Assembly (NCBI GenBank): GCA_019739215.1
Contig: JAHHDR010000044.1
Span: 62,001 to 126,000, forward strand
DNA length: 64,000 nucleotides
Source: Rhizobium sp.
Lineage (GTDB): Bacteria; Pseudomonadota; Alphaproteobacteria; Rhizobiales; Rhizobiaceae
Direction of reading: 5' to 3'
In this document: positions 36,591 through 45,380 of the stretch, piece after piece
Position numbering within the stretch: the stretch's first letter is position 1
Layout of the letters: every line of letters begins with the position of its first letter
Program-made: the position numbers and the translations under genes
Notes under the pieces: model-generated
The model's database searches: none
Seen by the model: only the letters and a program-made list of their open reading frames with translations
What the model was told of the DNA's origin: nothing

Positions 36591-36749
36591 ATGGCGAACG
36601 ATAAGAGGCAGTTCAGGCAGGCAGTAATTGGCCCGACTGAGTTCGCCGTGCTGGGGAGGATCTACAACACGGTGCTAACCGAGCCTTGATTTACGCCGGA
36701 CGAAACCAAGCGTAGCACCATCTCGGCCTATCCGCCGGACTGGAAGTAG
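36591..36749 (+). pseudogene. Small hypothetical gene with an in-frame TGA
   Basis: From the ATG at 36591 (GAAGGG upstream) the frame reads MANDKRQFRQAVIGPTEFAV, continues to VLTEP, meets TGA, and goes on FTPDETKRSTISAYPPDWK to a TAG. Reading through gives a compact 52-residue protein with a plausible tryptophan (TGG) at the stop. Convergent with the next gene. Confidence 0.4.
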
Positions 36750-36751
36750 AT

Positions 36752-37009
36752 TCAGCCTCGTCGGGGTGATTGGGGGCTTCTCAGCATTAGATTATGCCGT
36801 TGCATGATGACTTCGAGTGCCTCCACGCCATGACGAGTTAAACGATGACGGTCGGGCATCCCGGAGGTTTGCTGGCCCTTGCTGCTGACGATGTATCCGG
36901 CCTCGGTGGCCGCGTTGACGGTTTTCTGCCCGACACCATGCGGACAAGCGCTATACGCGTGTTCGCTCAATGAACCAAGAAAGATGACCATACGCTGTGT
37001 GGCGCTCAT
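36752..37009 (-). CDS. Small hypothetical protein, winged-helix-like
   Basis: 85 residues, GGGAGGG before the ATG. GVGQKTVNAATEAGYIVSSK and DRHRLTRHGVEALEVIMQRH have the helix-turn-strand order of a short winged helix (DNA-binding). No named family recognised. Confidence 0.55.
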   Translation of the reverse strand: MSATQRMVIFLGSLSEHAYSACPHGVGQKTVNAATEAGYIVSSKGQQTSGMPDRHRLTRHGVEALEVIMQRHNLMLRSPQSPRRG

Positions 37010-37113
37010 TTTGCCCTCCCAGAATAGGGTGTGCAGAAACCGGATCGAGCAAATGAGGTTCCGATGGAACTCGATGAATCTCCAGCACTTTGATTCGCAA
37101 AGGAGAATTTGAC

Positions 37114-37323
37114 ATGAAACTTGCCCGCCGAGCCTATTCCGATTCCGGCAAAGCGCTCGAACTTGAAGAGCACATGGACGTCGACATCACTGAATTGTTG
37201 GCGAAAGCTGCTGACGCTGGATACACGGAAGAGGAAGCAATCGTCGCGATCCTTAACGTGGCCAAGTACCAGAGCTATCTACACGGATGGCAACCCAATC
37301 CCGCCGACGATCCCTATCTCTAA
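37114..37323 (+). CDS. Small hypothetical acidic protein
   Basis: 69 residues from the ATG at 37114, preceded by AAAGGAG. Sequence: a basic start (MKLARRAYSDSGK), then MDVDITELLAKAADAGYTEE and a C-terminal helix. Strong ribosome binding site; no family recognised. Confidence 0.6.
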   Translation: MKLARRAYSDSGKALELEEHMDVDITELLAKAADAGYTEEEAIVAILNVAKYQSYLHGWQPNPADDPYL

Positions 37324-37707
37324 GAAATCCGGCCACCACACTAGTGGAACAAGAATTCTTCCGACGCATTTTCCACGCAAGTTCGCGATGACATGAAGTC
37401 ATTGCCCAAGCGATCCCCTCGGGTTGATCGCAACGGTGTGTGGGGAGGAGCCCGCCAGTTCCTCCCCACCGCTTTGCGGAGTCCTTAAACTGCGAAGCGC
37501 GTCCATAGTGGATTGTGCCACTCTGCACCGCAAGAGTCCGAACCAAGAACGAAAAATAAAAGGTTCGGCTGCAACCCGAATGCATCATTTCGCTTTATGC
37601 GCCTGTCCAGGCCTTTGACCTTTATGCCGGTGATCAGCTTGTCTGCAACGGCATCTTTTTTACGCCCCAAATTACAAGACGCGTTCGCCATAGGCACACT
37701 AGGGCCG
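37324..37707. other. Intergenic region without a supported gene
   Basis: Between the small gene and the ligase remnant. Open frames exist on both strands but none has a start signal or known motif. Confidence 0.4.
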
Positions 37708-38042
37708 TCACCCATCCGCCTCGTCGCGGAAGCCCTTGAACGACGCGTGGAGCTTGCCGTCGTCTGTCCATCCTCGATATTCGATCTCGGCAATCAGCGT
37801 GGGCTCGACCCACCAGCGTTGCGCCCCGCTTGTCTATCCATCCCATTTGATCTCGTATTGCCATTGCTCGCCGACGGGCACTTTCGCGGCCAGCAGAGCC
37901 AGGCAGGGTTCGATCCGGCTCGGCATCGGGTCGAACGCTGTGCCTGCCGTCTATCGGGCGCCACGATCTTTTGAGGCACAAGGGGCGTATCGGCGTCCCG
38001 CTTGAGCGGCGCAGTCTTCGGGGGCTTCGCACGTTTTGCCAT
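37708..38042 (-). pseudogene. DNA ligase D-type remnant with internal deletion
   Basis: The ATG at 38042 opens a basic leader (MAKRAKPPKTAPLKRDADT). After a frame change the start of an ATP-dependent LigD ligase domain is seen, RIEPCLALLAAKVPVGEQW then YEIKWDG. Directly after it, past an in-frame stop and a shift, comes the far C-terminal end of the same family: QRWWVEPTLIAEIEYRGW and LHASFKGFRDEADG. About 250 residues, including the catalytic lysine region and OB fold, are missing. LigD repairs double-strand breaks with Ku; this copy cannot work. Confidence 0.7.
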
Positions 38043-38438
38043 GGCGACATTGTGCCACAGAGAAATTAAAAAATGAAAAAGCCCGGCCGCCGAAGCGACC
38101 GGACAATGTGTCTCTCACTCTGTCGAGATCCTGATAAGGCGCTGTCGTGTTTACCGTCTCGCGCAGGAAATCGCGCTCAATCTCACTTTCGCAGTCGGCT
38201 GCTCGCTGGGCATATGGGGATTGATTGCCACTATCGCCCTCTGGCTCTCACTGTGGCAGTGAGGGGCAAATCAAAGTTGACACAACGCCGGATCACGGGC
38301 GCGGCAGTGTCGATCGGCGCCCCGTACGATTTCTCGGCTGAAAAGTTTCACTCGCAGCCAAAAAGAAATTGCAAGGGTTTTTGGAAACCCTTTGGCTTCC
38401 CGCTGGTTGGCTCTCGTGATCAACAGAGGAATAGTAAA
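38043..38438. other. Intergenic region with a possible membrane-peptide fragment
   Basis: Around 38125-38262 one plus-strand frame reads LIRRCRVYRLAQEIALNLTF then a hydrophobic stretch ending LWLSLWQ-stop. It could be a small membrane protein, but I find no start codon or ribosome binding site. Confidence 0.3.
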
Positions 38439-38675
38439 ATGAAAATCGCAATCGCCACAGCCGCAACACTTCTCGCCGCATCGTCCTTTGCTTTTGCTGC
38501 CGACAACAACGGCGGCAAAGACGGCAAAGACGGGATGATGGACAACTCGACGACCGGCAGCATCCAGTCGCAGACTAAGGATAGCACCGGTGGCATCGAT
38601 GACGCCACTGAGTGTCGTGAAGGCACAGCCGGCGGTCCGCTTTGCCAGGAGCCTGGCACTGCAATGCCGCAGTAA
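38439..38675 (+). CDS. Small secreted protein
   Basis: 78 residues with a clear signal peptide (MKIAIATAATLLAASSFAFA). The mature part is short, polar and Gly/Asp/Ser-rich (NNGGKDGKDGMMDNSTTGSI) with two cysteines near the end (TECREGTAGGPLCQ). AGAGGAA precedes the ATG. Similar short signal-peptide proteins are common in rhizobia; function unknown. Confidence 0.65.
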   Translation: MKIAIATAATLLAASSFAFAADNNGGKDGKDGMMDNSTTGSIQSQTKDSTGGIDDATECREGTAGGPLCQEPGTAMPQ

Positions 38676-38885
38676 TTGCCATCATTGAGGCTATAACGAG
38701 AGCCGGCAGGCCCGTGAACAGGGCAGCCGGCTCTTGTATGTGCCCGGGTCACAATGTTTGGGCAAGAGTTCATCGAGCATCGTACCGTGGCTGGTCACCT
38801 CGCCGTCGTCAACAAAATCCAGAATATGACAATCTGTCTCCTTTAGAATTATCTCGAACCTCCAATCGAGCCCGGATGAGGCTAT

Positions 38886-39172
38886 TTAACCACGGCGGCT
38901 CAACTCCCGCTGTATGGTAATCTCCTCACGAAAGCGCCCGAGAACCTCCGTCATCGTCTCCATCGTCTCGGTATGCCTCTCGATCACGGCTCTCGCGGCA
39001 TGCAGCGTGGCGGGATCGACGATGACGGCCGCCACCTGCGCGGAGGTACGACTGGATGATGGAGTGGTTCGCTCGGACTGCCAGAGGCTCAGGTAGCGGA
39101 TCCCGAAGATCAGTGCAGCGTTGCGCCGAAGACGACGATCGCCAGCGGCGGCCGGTCAGTCAGGTTTTCCAT
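38886..39172 (-). pseudogene. Small membrane protein, one-base frameshift
   Basis: From the ATG at 39172 (GAGG upstream): MENLTDRPPLAIVVFGA, a lost base near 39120, then ALIFGIRYLSLWQSERTTP, which completes a membrane anchor, and a helical tail VIERHTETMETMTEVLGRF. About 95 residues if repaired. No family recognised; the helical, charged tail after one membrane helix could be a coiled coil. Confidence 0.45.
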
Positions 39173-39186
39173 ACCTCGTTTCCCTT

Positions 39187-39387
39187 ATGGTTGGGCAGTT
39201 CAAAGAGAGCGGCAGTGTTGCCCATATCCATGTCTATGTGCCTGACGTCCGGCACAGCTTTGAGCTGGCCCGCAAAGCTGGCGGCAAGGCGGTTCAAGAA
39301 CCGTTGCAAAAAGACGACCCCGACCTGCGCGGCGGGATTGTTGATGCGTCGGGTACCACGTGGTGGCTCTCTACGCGGCAGGAATAA
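39187..39387 (+). pseudogene. VOC (glyoxalase/bleomycin resistance) domain remnant
   Basis: Only the second half of a VOC domain is present: VAHIHVYVPDVRHSFELARK, then GGKAVQEPLQ and GGIVDASGTTWWLSTRQE, the standard end of PhnB-like proteins. The first beta-alpha-beta unit is missing, so the metal site is incomplete. A remnant within a 3.6-kb zone of decayed genes. Confidence 0.6.
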
Positions 39388-39565
39388 CCGCCGCTTTCCA
39401 CTCGACGTAGGTCAAGCCAAGTGCAACTACCGAAAAGATTGGGTAAAGAACGTAGCGAAACCACGAATTTCGAACCAAGTTGAGAAGGGATGCAAATATC
39501 ATATCCATTCCCCAGCATTTAGCCCTTGAATCCCGCATCACCATCGCGTTCGGACGCTTCAGCAT

Positions 39566-39833
39566 TTGAGAAGCTGCAAGTTCGACAAGCTCAAGATCGA
39601 CCGCAGCTTCGTCGCCTCGCTCCAGGACAATCACGAAAGCGCCTCATCGTCGATGCGCTCCTCGGCCTGTCGCGCAGCTTCGGCATCCGCTGCACGGCCG
39701 AGGGCATTGAAGGGCAAGCCGAGCTCAATTTCTCCACGGCTGGGGCTGCACCGAAGGCCAGGGCTATCTCTTCGGCAAGCCGACGGAAGAAGCGCAGCTC
39801 GATGGCCTCAGGGCGCAGCAGGCGGCAGCTTAG
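39566..39833 (+). pseudogene. EAL (cyclic-di-GMP phosphodiesterase) C-terminal fragment
   Basis: FDKLKIDRSFVASLQDN carries the conserved DKxKID of the EAL domain. After one shift the text is LIVDALLGLSRSFGIRCTAE then GIEGQAEL, after another LHGWGCTEGQGYLFGKPTEE. These are the last 90 residues of an EAL domain in three frames with no N-terminal part. Inactive remnant. Confidence 0.75.
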
Positions 39834-39838
39834 AACCT

Positions 39839-40978
39839 TCAGATTCCGCGCCCGTCAAGCATGACTTCGTCGGGCCTGCGCACAACCGATAGGCTCTTGG
39901 CGAGTGCCGCGAGCAGATCGGTCTGTGAGACGATCCCAGCCACGGCCTGATTTTCCCCGACGACTACCACCGCGTGGTTCCGGCCATCGGTCAGGCAGGG
40001 CAGAAGGCTCACTGCAGGGGCGTCCGGCGAAGCTGTTGCTGCCCGCGATATCGGCATGGGTGCGTCGTCCGGCAACCCGGCCAGTTCTCGCAATCCGACA
40101 GTTCCCACAAGCCGCTTCTCGTCGTCCACGACGGGAAGCGTACGGATATCGTGTTCTAGCAGCAGGCGGCGGGCCGTGGCGGGTCCGTCGCCGTCGGAAA
40201 CGCTCACCACGTCACGCGACATGATATCCGCGCAGACGAGTTCGGCATGCGCGCGGTTGAGCGCCTTGGCCTCGACCGTCCTTAGAATGCGGTCGAGATC
40301 CTCGCGGTCGATGTCGAGCGTCTCGTTGAACTCCGAGAGCGCCGCGTCGATGTCCTGCCTGTTGAAGCCGACCCGCATCGCCGGCGGCGCGTCCGATGTC
40401 TTGTGGGCATTGGCGATCGGCGCGGACATGTGGGGATATTGTCGCTTGGCCAACCGATGAAAGACAAGACCCAGCAGGACCAGGATGACGGAGTTGATCG
40501 CCACCGGCACGAAAGGGAACCAGAAGCCCGCCGAGACAACCGCCGGTCCGCCTATCACCGCTGTGAGCGCCGCGGCACCGCCTGGCGGGTGCAACGAGCG
40601 GGTGAGGGACATGGCCAGAATGGCAAGCCCGACCGCTAGGCCCACGGCAATCATCGGATTGGCGACAAAGTGGCCGACGGAGACGCCTACTAGGGCCGAT
40701 ATCGTATTGCCGCCGACGATCGGCCAGGGCTGCGCCAGGGGGCTCGCGGGCACAGCGAACAGCAGCACGGCGGAAGCTCCGATCGGCGCGACGATCAGCG
40801 GAAAATGCTCAGGCGTCCCGAATACATAGCCGCATGTCAGCGCCGTCACGCATATGCCAAGCAGGGCGCCTGCGCAGCCGATGAGGCGCTCCTGGAGGGT
40901 GGCGCCGGCGAGAATGGGATTGAAAAGCTTAAATTTGGGCATGTTGCTTATAAGTTGTTCAATTGTCCGATGCTCCAT
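39839..40978 (-). CDS. HPP-family membrane protein with CBS domain pair
   Basis: About 379 residues from the ATG at 40978 (MEHRTIEQL); an ATG at 40942 (MPKFKLFNPILAG) matches the usual family start. Residues about 30-190 are the HPP domain: four membrane helices with SLTRSLHPPGGAAALTAVIG, the name-giving HPP motif. A linker leads to two CBS motifs (ADIMSRDVVSVSDGDGPATA and RNHAVVVVGENQAVAGIVSQ). CBS pairs usually bind adenosine ligands and regulate the attached transporter. HPP proteins are suspected nitrite or small-molecule carriers; no specific role can be given here. Confidence 0.85.
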   Translation of the reverse strand: MEHRTIEQLISNMPKFKLFNPILAGATLQERLIGCAGALLGICVTALTCGYVFGTPEHFPLIVAPIGASAVLLFAVPASPLAQPWPIVGGNTISALVGVSVGHFVANPMIAVGLAVGLAILAMSLTRSLHPPGGAAALTAVIGGPAVVSAGFWFPFVPVAINSVILVLLGLVFHRLAKRQYPHMSAPIANAHKTSDAPPAMRVGFNRQDIDAALSEFNETLDIDREDLDRILRTVEAKALNRAHAELVCADIMSRDVVSVSDGDGPATARRLLLEHDIRTLPVVDDEKRLVGTVGLRELAGLPDDAPMPISRAATASPDAPAVSLLPCLTDGRNHAVVVVGENQAVAGIVSQTDLLAALAKSLSVVRRPDEVMLDGRGI

Positions 40979-41174
40979 GTCTTCGGCAGAGGGGATGGCG
41001 ATGGAATAATCATACTGGCATAATTGCACAAGATTTGCGCGTTCCGTGCGTCGCGTCCGACATCATCAGCCGCATCGATGATCAGATGGCGTCTGGCACC
41101 GAACTTGCTTCGATCCTGCTGTCTGGATGGTGCGCTTGCTCCGCCGGACGAATATCAGAGGCCGGGGAGTGAAG

Positions 41175-41495
41175 ATGAACGGCAGTATCGTGCCCATGGC
41201 GTTGTTGGTTGCAGCCATCGCGTTGAGCTGGCCGAAATTCATTGCCATGTTCAGGTTCGAGACCAATCCGGCGACAATGGAAACGACGACTATTTCGGTG
41301 GCGACCGCAGTGTTCCTCGGAACGACCGGGCTTGCATTCCAGCAGTACGGCGCTGCTGCCGGCGGAATCATGTGCGCTCTTGGCCTTGGCGCAGGGCAAT
41401 CGCTTCGCAAGACTACCCGTGTGGCGCGGCTGGAAACCATGCTCTCCATCGCTTGCCTCGCGATCTTTCTCACGGCAATCGCAGCGGTTCTCTAA
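41175..41495 (+). CDS. Small membrane protein
   Basis: 106 residues from the ATG at 41175 with GGGGAG upstream. Three hydrophobic helices: IVPMALLVAAIALSWPKFIA, ISVATAVFLGTTGLAF and MLSIACLAIFLTAIAAVL. No family recognised. Confidence 0.55.
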   Translation: MNGSIVPMALLVAAIALSWPKFIAMFRFETNPATMETTTISVATAVFLGTTGLAFQQYGAAAGGIMCALGLGAGQSLRKTTRVARLETMLSIACLAIFLTAIAAVL

Positions 41496-41700
41496 TCACT
41501 GGCTGTAGCAACATTGAACGTCACGCCGTCGTCGGATTATGTCGGCGGCGTTTCGACCGCTACGCGCCCTCCATTCTGTCTTTCAGGAAGCTGCCAGAAG
41601 TTCCCAAAACAAGTGCAGCGGTTTCATCTTCGCCATCTCTTCTCACGTTTACGCTTCCAAGGCAGAATAGAGGCTGTTCACAGCAACCCAGGAGGCGAAG

Positions 41701-42279
41701 GTGTTTCTACGAACCATAGAGCCGGCAGAGGCCGAGGGCGAAGTGGCGTCGATCTATGCTGATGAGATGGCGTCGATGGGACGCGTGATGCAGGCCACAC
41801 AATGTTGGTCAGCGAGGCCGGACATCCTTGCGGCGGTCGAGCACTTGTTGCACCAGATCAGAGATGGCTTTTCCCTTGGCCTCCTCAACTTCAGGCTCAT
41901 AACGCTGGTGGCGGCCAAGCACGTGCCGTCCAGCTATTGCTCTCACGTCTACTTCAAGGCGCTGTCCGGCATGATCGGGAGGGAACAGACGCTGGCCGTG
42001 TATCGTGACTACCGCAAAGCCGGACTGACAGATCAGCAGATTGCCATGCTGGCTTACGCCGAGCAGATCACGATCAATGCCAGTCGCATAAGCCAGGCCG
42101 ATATTGACCATCTCCGGGCCTTGGAGTTCACCGACCTCAATATCGCAGATATCGCTCTTGCCGCCTCATTTCGCAATTTCCTCAGTCGATATTTCGATGC
42201 CGTTGGGGCGGAGGCGGAACCGGACTTTCTGGATGGCGATCTGAGTGTTCGGGCTGAATTGTCGGTGGCTAGCCGCTGA
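41701..42279 (+). CDS. Carboxymuconolactone decarboxylase/AhpD-like peroxidase-related protein
   Basis: 192 residues from a GTG at 41701, with AGGAGGCGAAG just before it. The CMD helix region shows RLITLVAAKHVPSSYCSHVY, with one cysteine and the histidine two residues on, instead of the full CxxC of active AhpD. GLTDQQIAMLAYAEQI and DIALAASFRNFLSRYFDAVG complete the fold. This is the pattern of uncharacterised peroxidase-related enzymes. Lone gene between the membrane protein and the secretion operon. Confidence 0.85.
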   Translation: MFLRTIEPAEAEGEVASIYADEMASMGRVMQATQCWSARPDILAAVEHLLHQIRDGFSLGLLNFRLITLVAAKHVPSSYCSHVYFKALSGMIGREQTLAVYRDYRKAGLTDQQIAMLAYAEQITINASRISQADIDHLRALEFTDLNIADIALAASFRNFLSRYFDAVGAEAEPDFLDGDLSVRAELSVASR

Positions 42280-42439
42280 CTCACGAGGTCCGCAACGCGC
42301 CCTCATTTCGGACATAGAATTCCACGCAAGCGGCTGCTCAAAAGCGGGCAGTTTAGTGAGCTGGATGAGGCGGCAAGTTTGCACCAACCCCGGTCAAGGT
42401 GTTGAGAAATTGCGCATTACGAATGTTTCATAGTTGTCG

Positions 42440-42874
42440 TCACTTCCCTCGATATCGTGGGTGTGCCCGATTGAAAAAATGGTTCGCCTGAAGCTCGTAA
42501 CGCGCGGCAAGGACGGCGCGACGCGAGCCTTTGCAAAAGCGGCCGGCATCCCGCGCCATGATCGCCGACAGATATGTTGCGGCTGCGATATTGGCGGGAT
42601 CGGTCTCGGATCTGAGGTCTATCAGACCGACGGGCTTGAACGGCCGTCCATTCCTCGACTGCGAGATCGCGAAGAGCATGGGTCGGCCGTCGAGATAACC
42701 CACTTCGTAGCGTTTGCGATGACCGACAATGTTTTCCACGATCTCGACCGATGTGCCTGTGGCGCCGTCGCGGCAGATGAATGATACCGGGCGGAAAACA
42801 TCGTCCCGGGGCTGAGCAAGCGTCGGTTGGGACATCAGCAAGACAATGCAGCTGTAGATGAACGATCGCATCAT
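42440..42874 (-). CDS. Secreted protein of unknown function at the end of the gsp operon
   Basis: 144 residues. Signal peptide MMRSFIYSCIVLLMSQPTLA with cleavage after LAQ; the mature domain has two cysteines (FICRDG and RFCKGS), suggesting a disulfide in the periplasm. The ATG overlaps the gspK stop by 4 nt, so it is translated with the type II secretion genes and may be an accessory or substrate of the system. Not a standard Gsp component I recognise. Confidence 0.75.
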   Translation of the reverse strand: MMRSFIYSCIVLLMSQPTLAQPRDDVFRPVSFICRDGATGTSVEIVENIVGHRKRYEVGYLDGRPMLFAISQSRNGRPFKPVGLIDLRSETDPANIAAATYLSAIMARDAGRFCKGSRRAVLAARYELQANHFFNRAHPRYRGK

Positions 42875-43764
42875 CGGTCTCCTGACCAGTGCAACACATG
42901 AAACGGGATGCCGGCGCTGGTGCCGGCTGCGAGGACGGCCTCGGCGCGCCGCGGTTCGGATGTCCCGCTGACAAGGATCTGGAGGCCTATGCGGTATGTA
43001 ACGGGCGGCGCGGTATCGATCAGAGAGGCCTGGACGAGAAGGAGATCGTCGAGCTTCTCCGAACTGGACGGGCCGGGCCTCGTGCGCACCGCCAGAACGC
43101 CATCCACCGTCGCGGGATCGACCTTTGGCAACGCTCCGATCAGGGTTGCAGGCGCCGCGTAGGCGTTAAGACGACCGCGCGGATTGTGGACTGTCACGTA
43201 GGGATGCAACGCCTGAAGGTCCGCGTCCGACACGCCCATGACCCAGCGAAGATCATCAACGCTGCGGAACGCGCCGTTGCGCGGGAGAGAATCGAGCTTC
43301 GCGTCGATATAGGCGGAGGCCTCGGCGCCATTCTCACTCTCCTTGTCGTCCGGGTCTCGCCAATCGATTACGCGCACGGCAAAGGCCTGCGGCGACGATG
43401 TCGTCAGACCGGCGGCTGTGTAGGCGGCGGCGAGCAAATCCTTGCCCGATGCGTTCAGATCGACCTTCGCGGCATCTGTCGTTGCGGTGAGCATGACCGT
43501 GCCTTCATCGAAACGGAATTGTTGACCGGCGAGGCGCTCCGGTGCCAGGCCCAGTTGGAAAAGCTCGTAGGCGGCCATCGAAAGGCCCGATTGAAGGAGA
43601 GCCTCCCGGCGCGTTTCCAGGCCGGACAACAGCGCTGCATCGACGGAGTCGCGCGACATGCCCAACATAACGACAACCATGGCCGAAAGCAGTGCCAGCA
43701 CGCTGAGCACGGCGATCAGGACGAAGCCGTCTCTCTCGCCGCCAAGGGTCCGAAGACGTGTCAT
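42871..43764 (-). CDS. gspK: Type II secretion minor pseudopilin GspK
   Basis: 297 residues. Prepilin start GGERDGFVLIAVLSVLALLS, in which cleavage by the prepilin peptidase would fall after the glycine; the large alpha domain has VRVIDWRDPDDKESENGAEA, the calcium/loop region typical of GspK. GspK caps the pseudopilus tip together with GspI and GspJ. Overlaps gspJ by 4 nt. Confidence 0.92.
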   Translation of the reverse strand: MTRLRTLGGERDGFVLIAVLSVLALLSAMVVVMLGMSRDSVDAALLSGLETRREALLQSGLSMAAYELFQLGLAPERLAGQQFRFDEGTVMLTATTDAAKVDLNASGKDLLAAAYTAAGLTTSSPQAFAVRVIDWRDPDDKESENGAEASAYIDAKLDSLPRNGAFRSVDDLRWVMGVSDADLQALHPYVTVHNPRGRLNAYAAPATLIGALPKVDPATVDGVLAVRTRPGPSSSEKLDDLLLVQASLIDTAPPVTYRIGLQILVSGTSEPRRAEAVLAAGTSAGIPFHVLHWSGDR

Positions 43765-44495
43765 CCGCCATCTCCGTTTGGCGATGAAGAATCGACTTGG
43801 TCCTGGTTCTCAGCGGGCCGGAGGCTGCATCGACCCCCATCCGGGAAGCCGCATCCCGGCTCTGCATCCACGGCTAGTTTCACGCGCACGGAGGATGCCC
43901 GCCCATCAGCGCCGGACAGGGTGACCCGTATGCCGACCGGAAACTGGGTGGCATCCGGCCAGGTTTGCAGCATCGCTTCCTGTCCGTCGGGCAGGCGGGC
44001 GAAATAGGCGAAGGTGACTTTGAGCCGGTTGTCGGACATGCTCTCCGGCTGACCGATGGCGATGTCGTCGAATGACGTAGCGGCCGGTCCGACCACGGCG
44101 ACCCGGCGAACTACGGTGGTGGCGCTGTCGATGAACACCGCTCTCACCTCGCTGCCGTTGTTCGTGGTTTGAAATTCAGCGGCAAAAGTCAGGCTTCGGG
44201 GATTGCCGCTGAAAATGAACGTTGCATTCCTACCGGCCCATCTTATCGGTACGGCCCGTTCGATCTCGCGCGTCAGTGCTGCGTGCAGGCGGGTGTGATC
44301 CTCTATCTGCGCGGTCTGTCGTTCGACGTGGCCGGAGATGCGCAGGGTCAACGAGGTGATCGAAAACAGCGCCGCCAGCAGAAGGGCGCTGATGGTCATT
44401 GTCGCGAGGACCTCGACCAGCAGAAAGCCGGCGCGCCTGTCGCCGCGGTCGATCTCGCTCGATCTGGTCCGGTCTCGACGCATCGCGCTATCCAC
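43761..44495 (-). CDS. gspJ: Type II secretion minor pseudopilin GspJ
   Basis: 244 residues. The prepilin leader ends in DRRAGFLLVEVLATMTISAL, followed by a hydrophobic helix and a beta-rich head with RLHAALTREIERAVP, typical of GspJ. The last 40 residues are a Gly/Ser/Asp tail with two cysteines. Overlaps gspI by 8 nt and gspK by 4 nt, so the pseudopilin genes are translated in sequence. Confidence 0.88.
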   Translation of the reverse strand: MDSAMRRDRTRSSEIDRGDRRAGFLLVEVLATMTISALLLAALFSITSLTLRISGHVERQTAQIEDHTRLHAALTREIERAVPIRWAGRNATFIFSGNPRSLTFAAEFQTTNNGSEVRAVFIDSATTVVRRVAVVGPAATSFDDIAIGQPESMSDNRLKVTFAYFARLPDGQEAMLQTWPDATQFPVGIRVTLSGADGRASSVRVKLAVDAEPGCGFPDGGRCSLRPAENQDQVDSSSPNGDGG

Positions 44496-44907
44496 CGACC
44501 AGTCTGATGGTTTCGATCCTGAGTTCGGATCTCGAAGGCACTGAGACCGTGATCACCATCCGCACGGGCAACCATGCCGGAGGTTTTCCGTCAATGACGT
44601 TCCGCGCAGCGATCGGCAGCTCCACCGGTTCGAAACGGATTTTCCAATCGTACCCGTCCATGCTGCCGCCCTGGGATTGAAGCGCCGTGCGCCCGCTACC
44701 CAACGGTGCGCTGATCAGCGTGCGCGCCACCAGTTCGGCGCCGAGTCGCGTCTCCGCTCTCGTTGTCGACGATAGCGAAGCCGCCAGGCCGCGATGCACC
44801 GCGAGTGTCAGCGTTGCCAGCACCACGAAGGCCACGAGCACTTCGATCATTGTGAAGCCGCCACTGCCGCCGAGTCTTGGACTGCGGACCCGAATGCCTG
44901 ATGTCAT
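44488..44907 (-). CDS. gspI: Type II secretion minor pseudopilin GspI
   Basis: 139 residues with the prepilin motif GGSGGFTMIEVLVAFVVLAT and a short globular domain (MDGYDWKIRFEPVELP), normal for GspI. The glutamate five residues into the mature protein (after FTMI) is present. Starts in a 4-nt overlap with gspH. Confidence 0.9.
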   Translation of the reverse strand: MTSGIRVRSPRLGGSGGFTMIEVLVAFVVLATLTLAVHRGLAASLSSTTRAETRLGAELVARTLISAPLGSGRTALQSQGGSMDGYDWKIRFEPVELPIAARNVIDGKPPAWLPVRMVITVSVPSRSELRIETIRLVGG

Positions 44908-45380
44908 GGCTTGGCCTCGGATATGCGGATCGCCGCCGTCAGCCTGTTGACATCGACGGCGATGGACGATTGGCGGGCAGCAAGCACGATGCGCGCCCCC
45001 GACGAACTGCCGTCGGGCTGGAACACCACGCCCGGTGCGCTCTCGGGGAGAAGCTTGAGACTGATGCCATTGGGCATGACGATCGTCTCGTCGAGAAGAC
45101 CAGAGCGGATCGCGCCGCCGCCCGCATCGACAAGGACGGCGCTGCGGCGCTGGAGATGGAGCGCCAAGTTGCGGTCCCGGCGAAGGAGGCCGGCGATCTC
45201 GCTCGCGCGGGCTCGCAATGCACCAGCGCCGATACCGGGGCGAAAATATGGAACGGCGAGCGTCGCCAGCATGCCGGCGATTGTCAGCGCGAGCACGACC
45301 TCCATCAGCGTGAAACCGCCTCGGCGGTCACGCCCGAGATATCCTTGGGTTGGCCTATTCGCTGCCGATGTCGGCATCAT
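44904..45380 (-). CDS. gspH: Type II secretion minor pseudopilin GspH
   Basis: 158 residues from the ATG at 45380, chosen because GGGAGG lies upstream and the prepilin motif RRGGFTLMEVVLALTIAGML follows. The head domain has RDRNLALHLQRRSAVLVD as in GspH/FimT proteins. It overlaps the end of gspG by 26 bp. A much longer reading upstream would lie over gspG and is not credible. Confidence 0.88.
   Translation of the reverse strand: MMPTSAANRPTQGYLGRDRRGGFTLMEVVLALTIAGMLATLAVPYFRPGIGAGALRARASEIAGLLRRDRNLALHLQRRSAVLVDAGGGAIRSGLLDETIVMPNGISLKLLPESAPGVVFQPDGSSSGARIVLAARQSSIAVDVNRLTAAIRISEAKP

Noticed and set aside
38073..38438. Upstream extension of the small secreted protein gene
   Set aside because: Signal peptide and ribosome binding site place the start at 38439.
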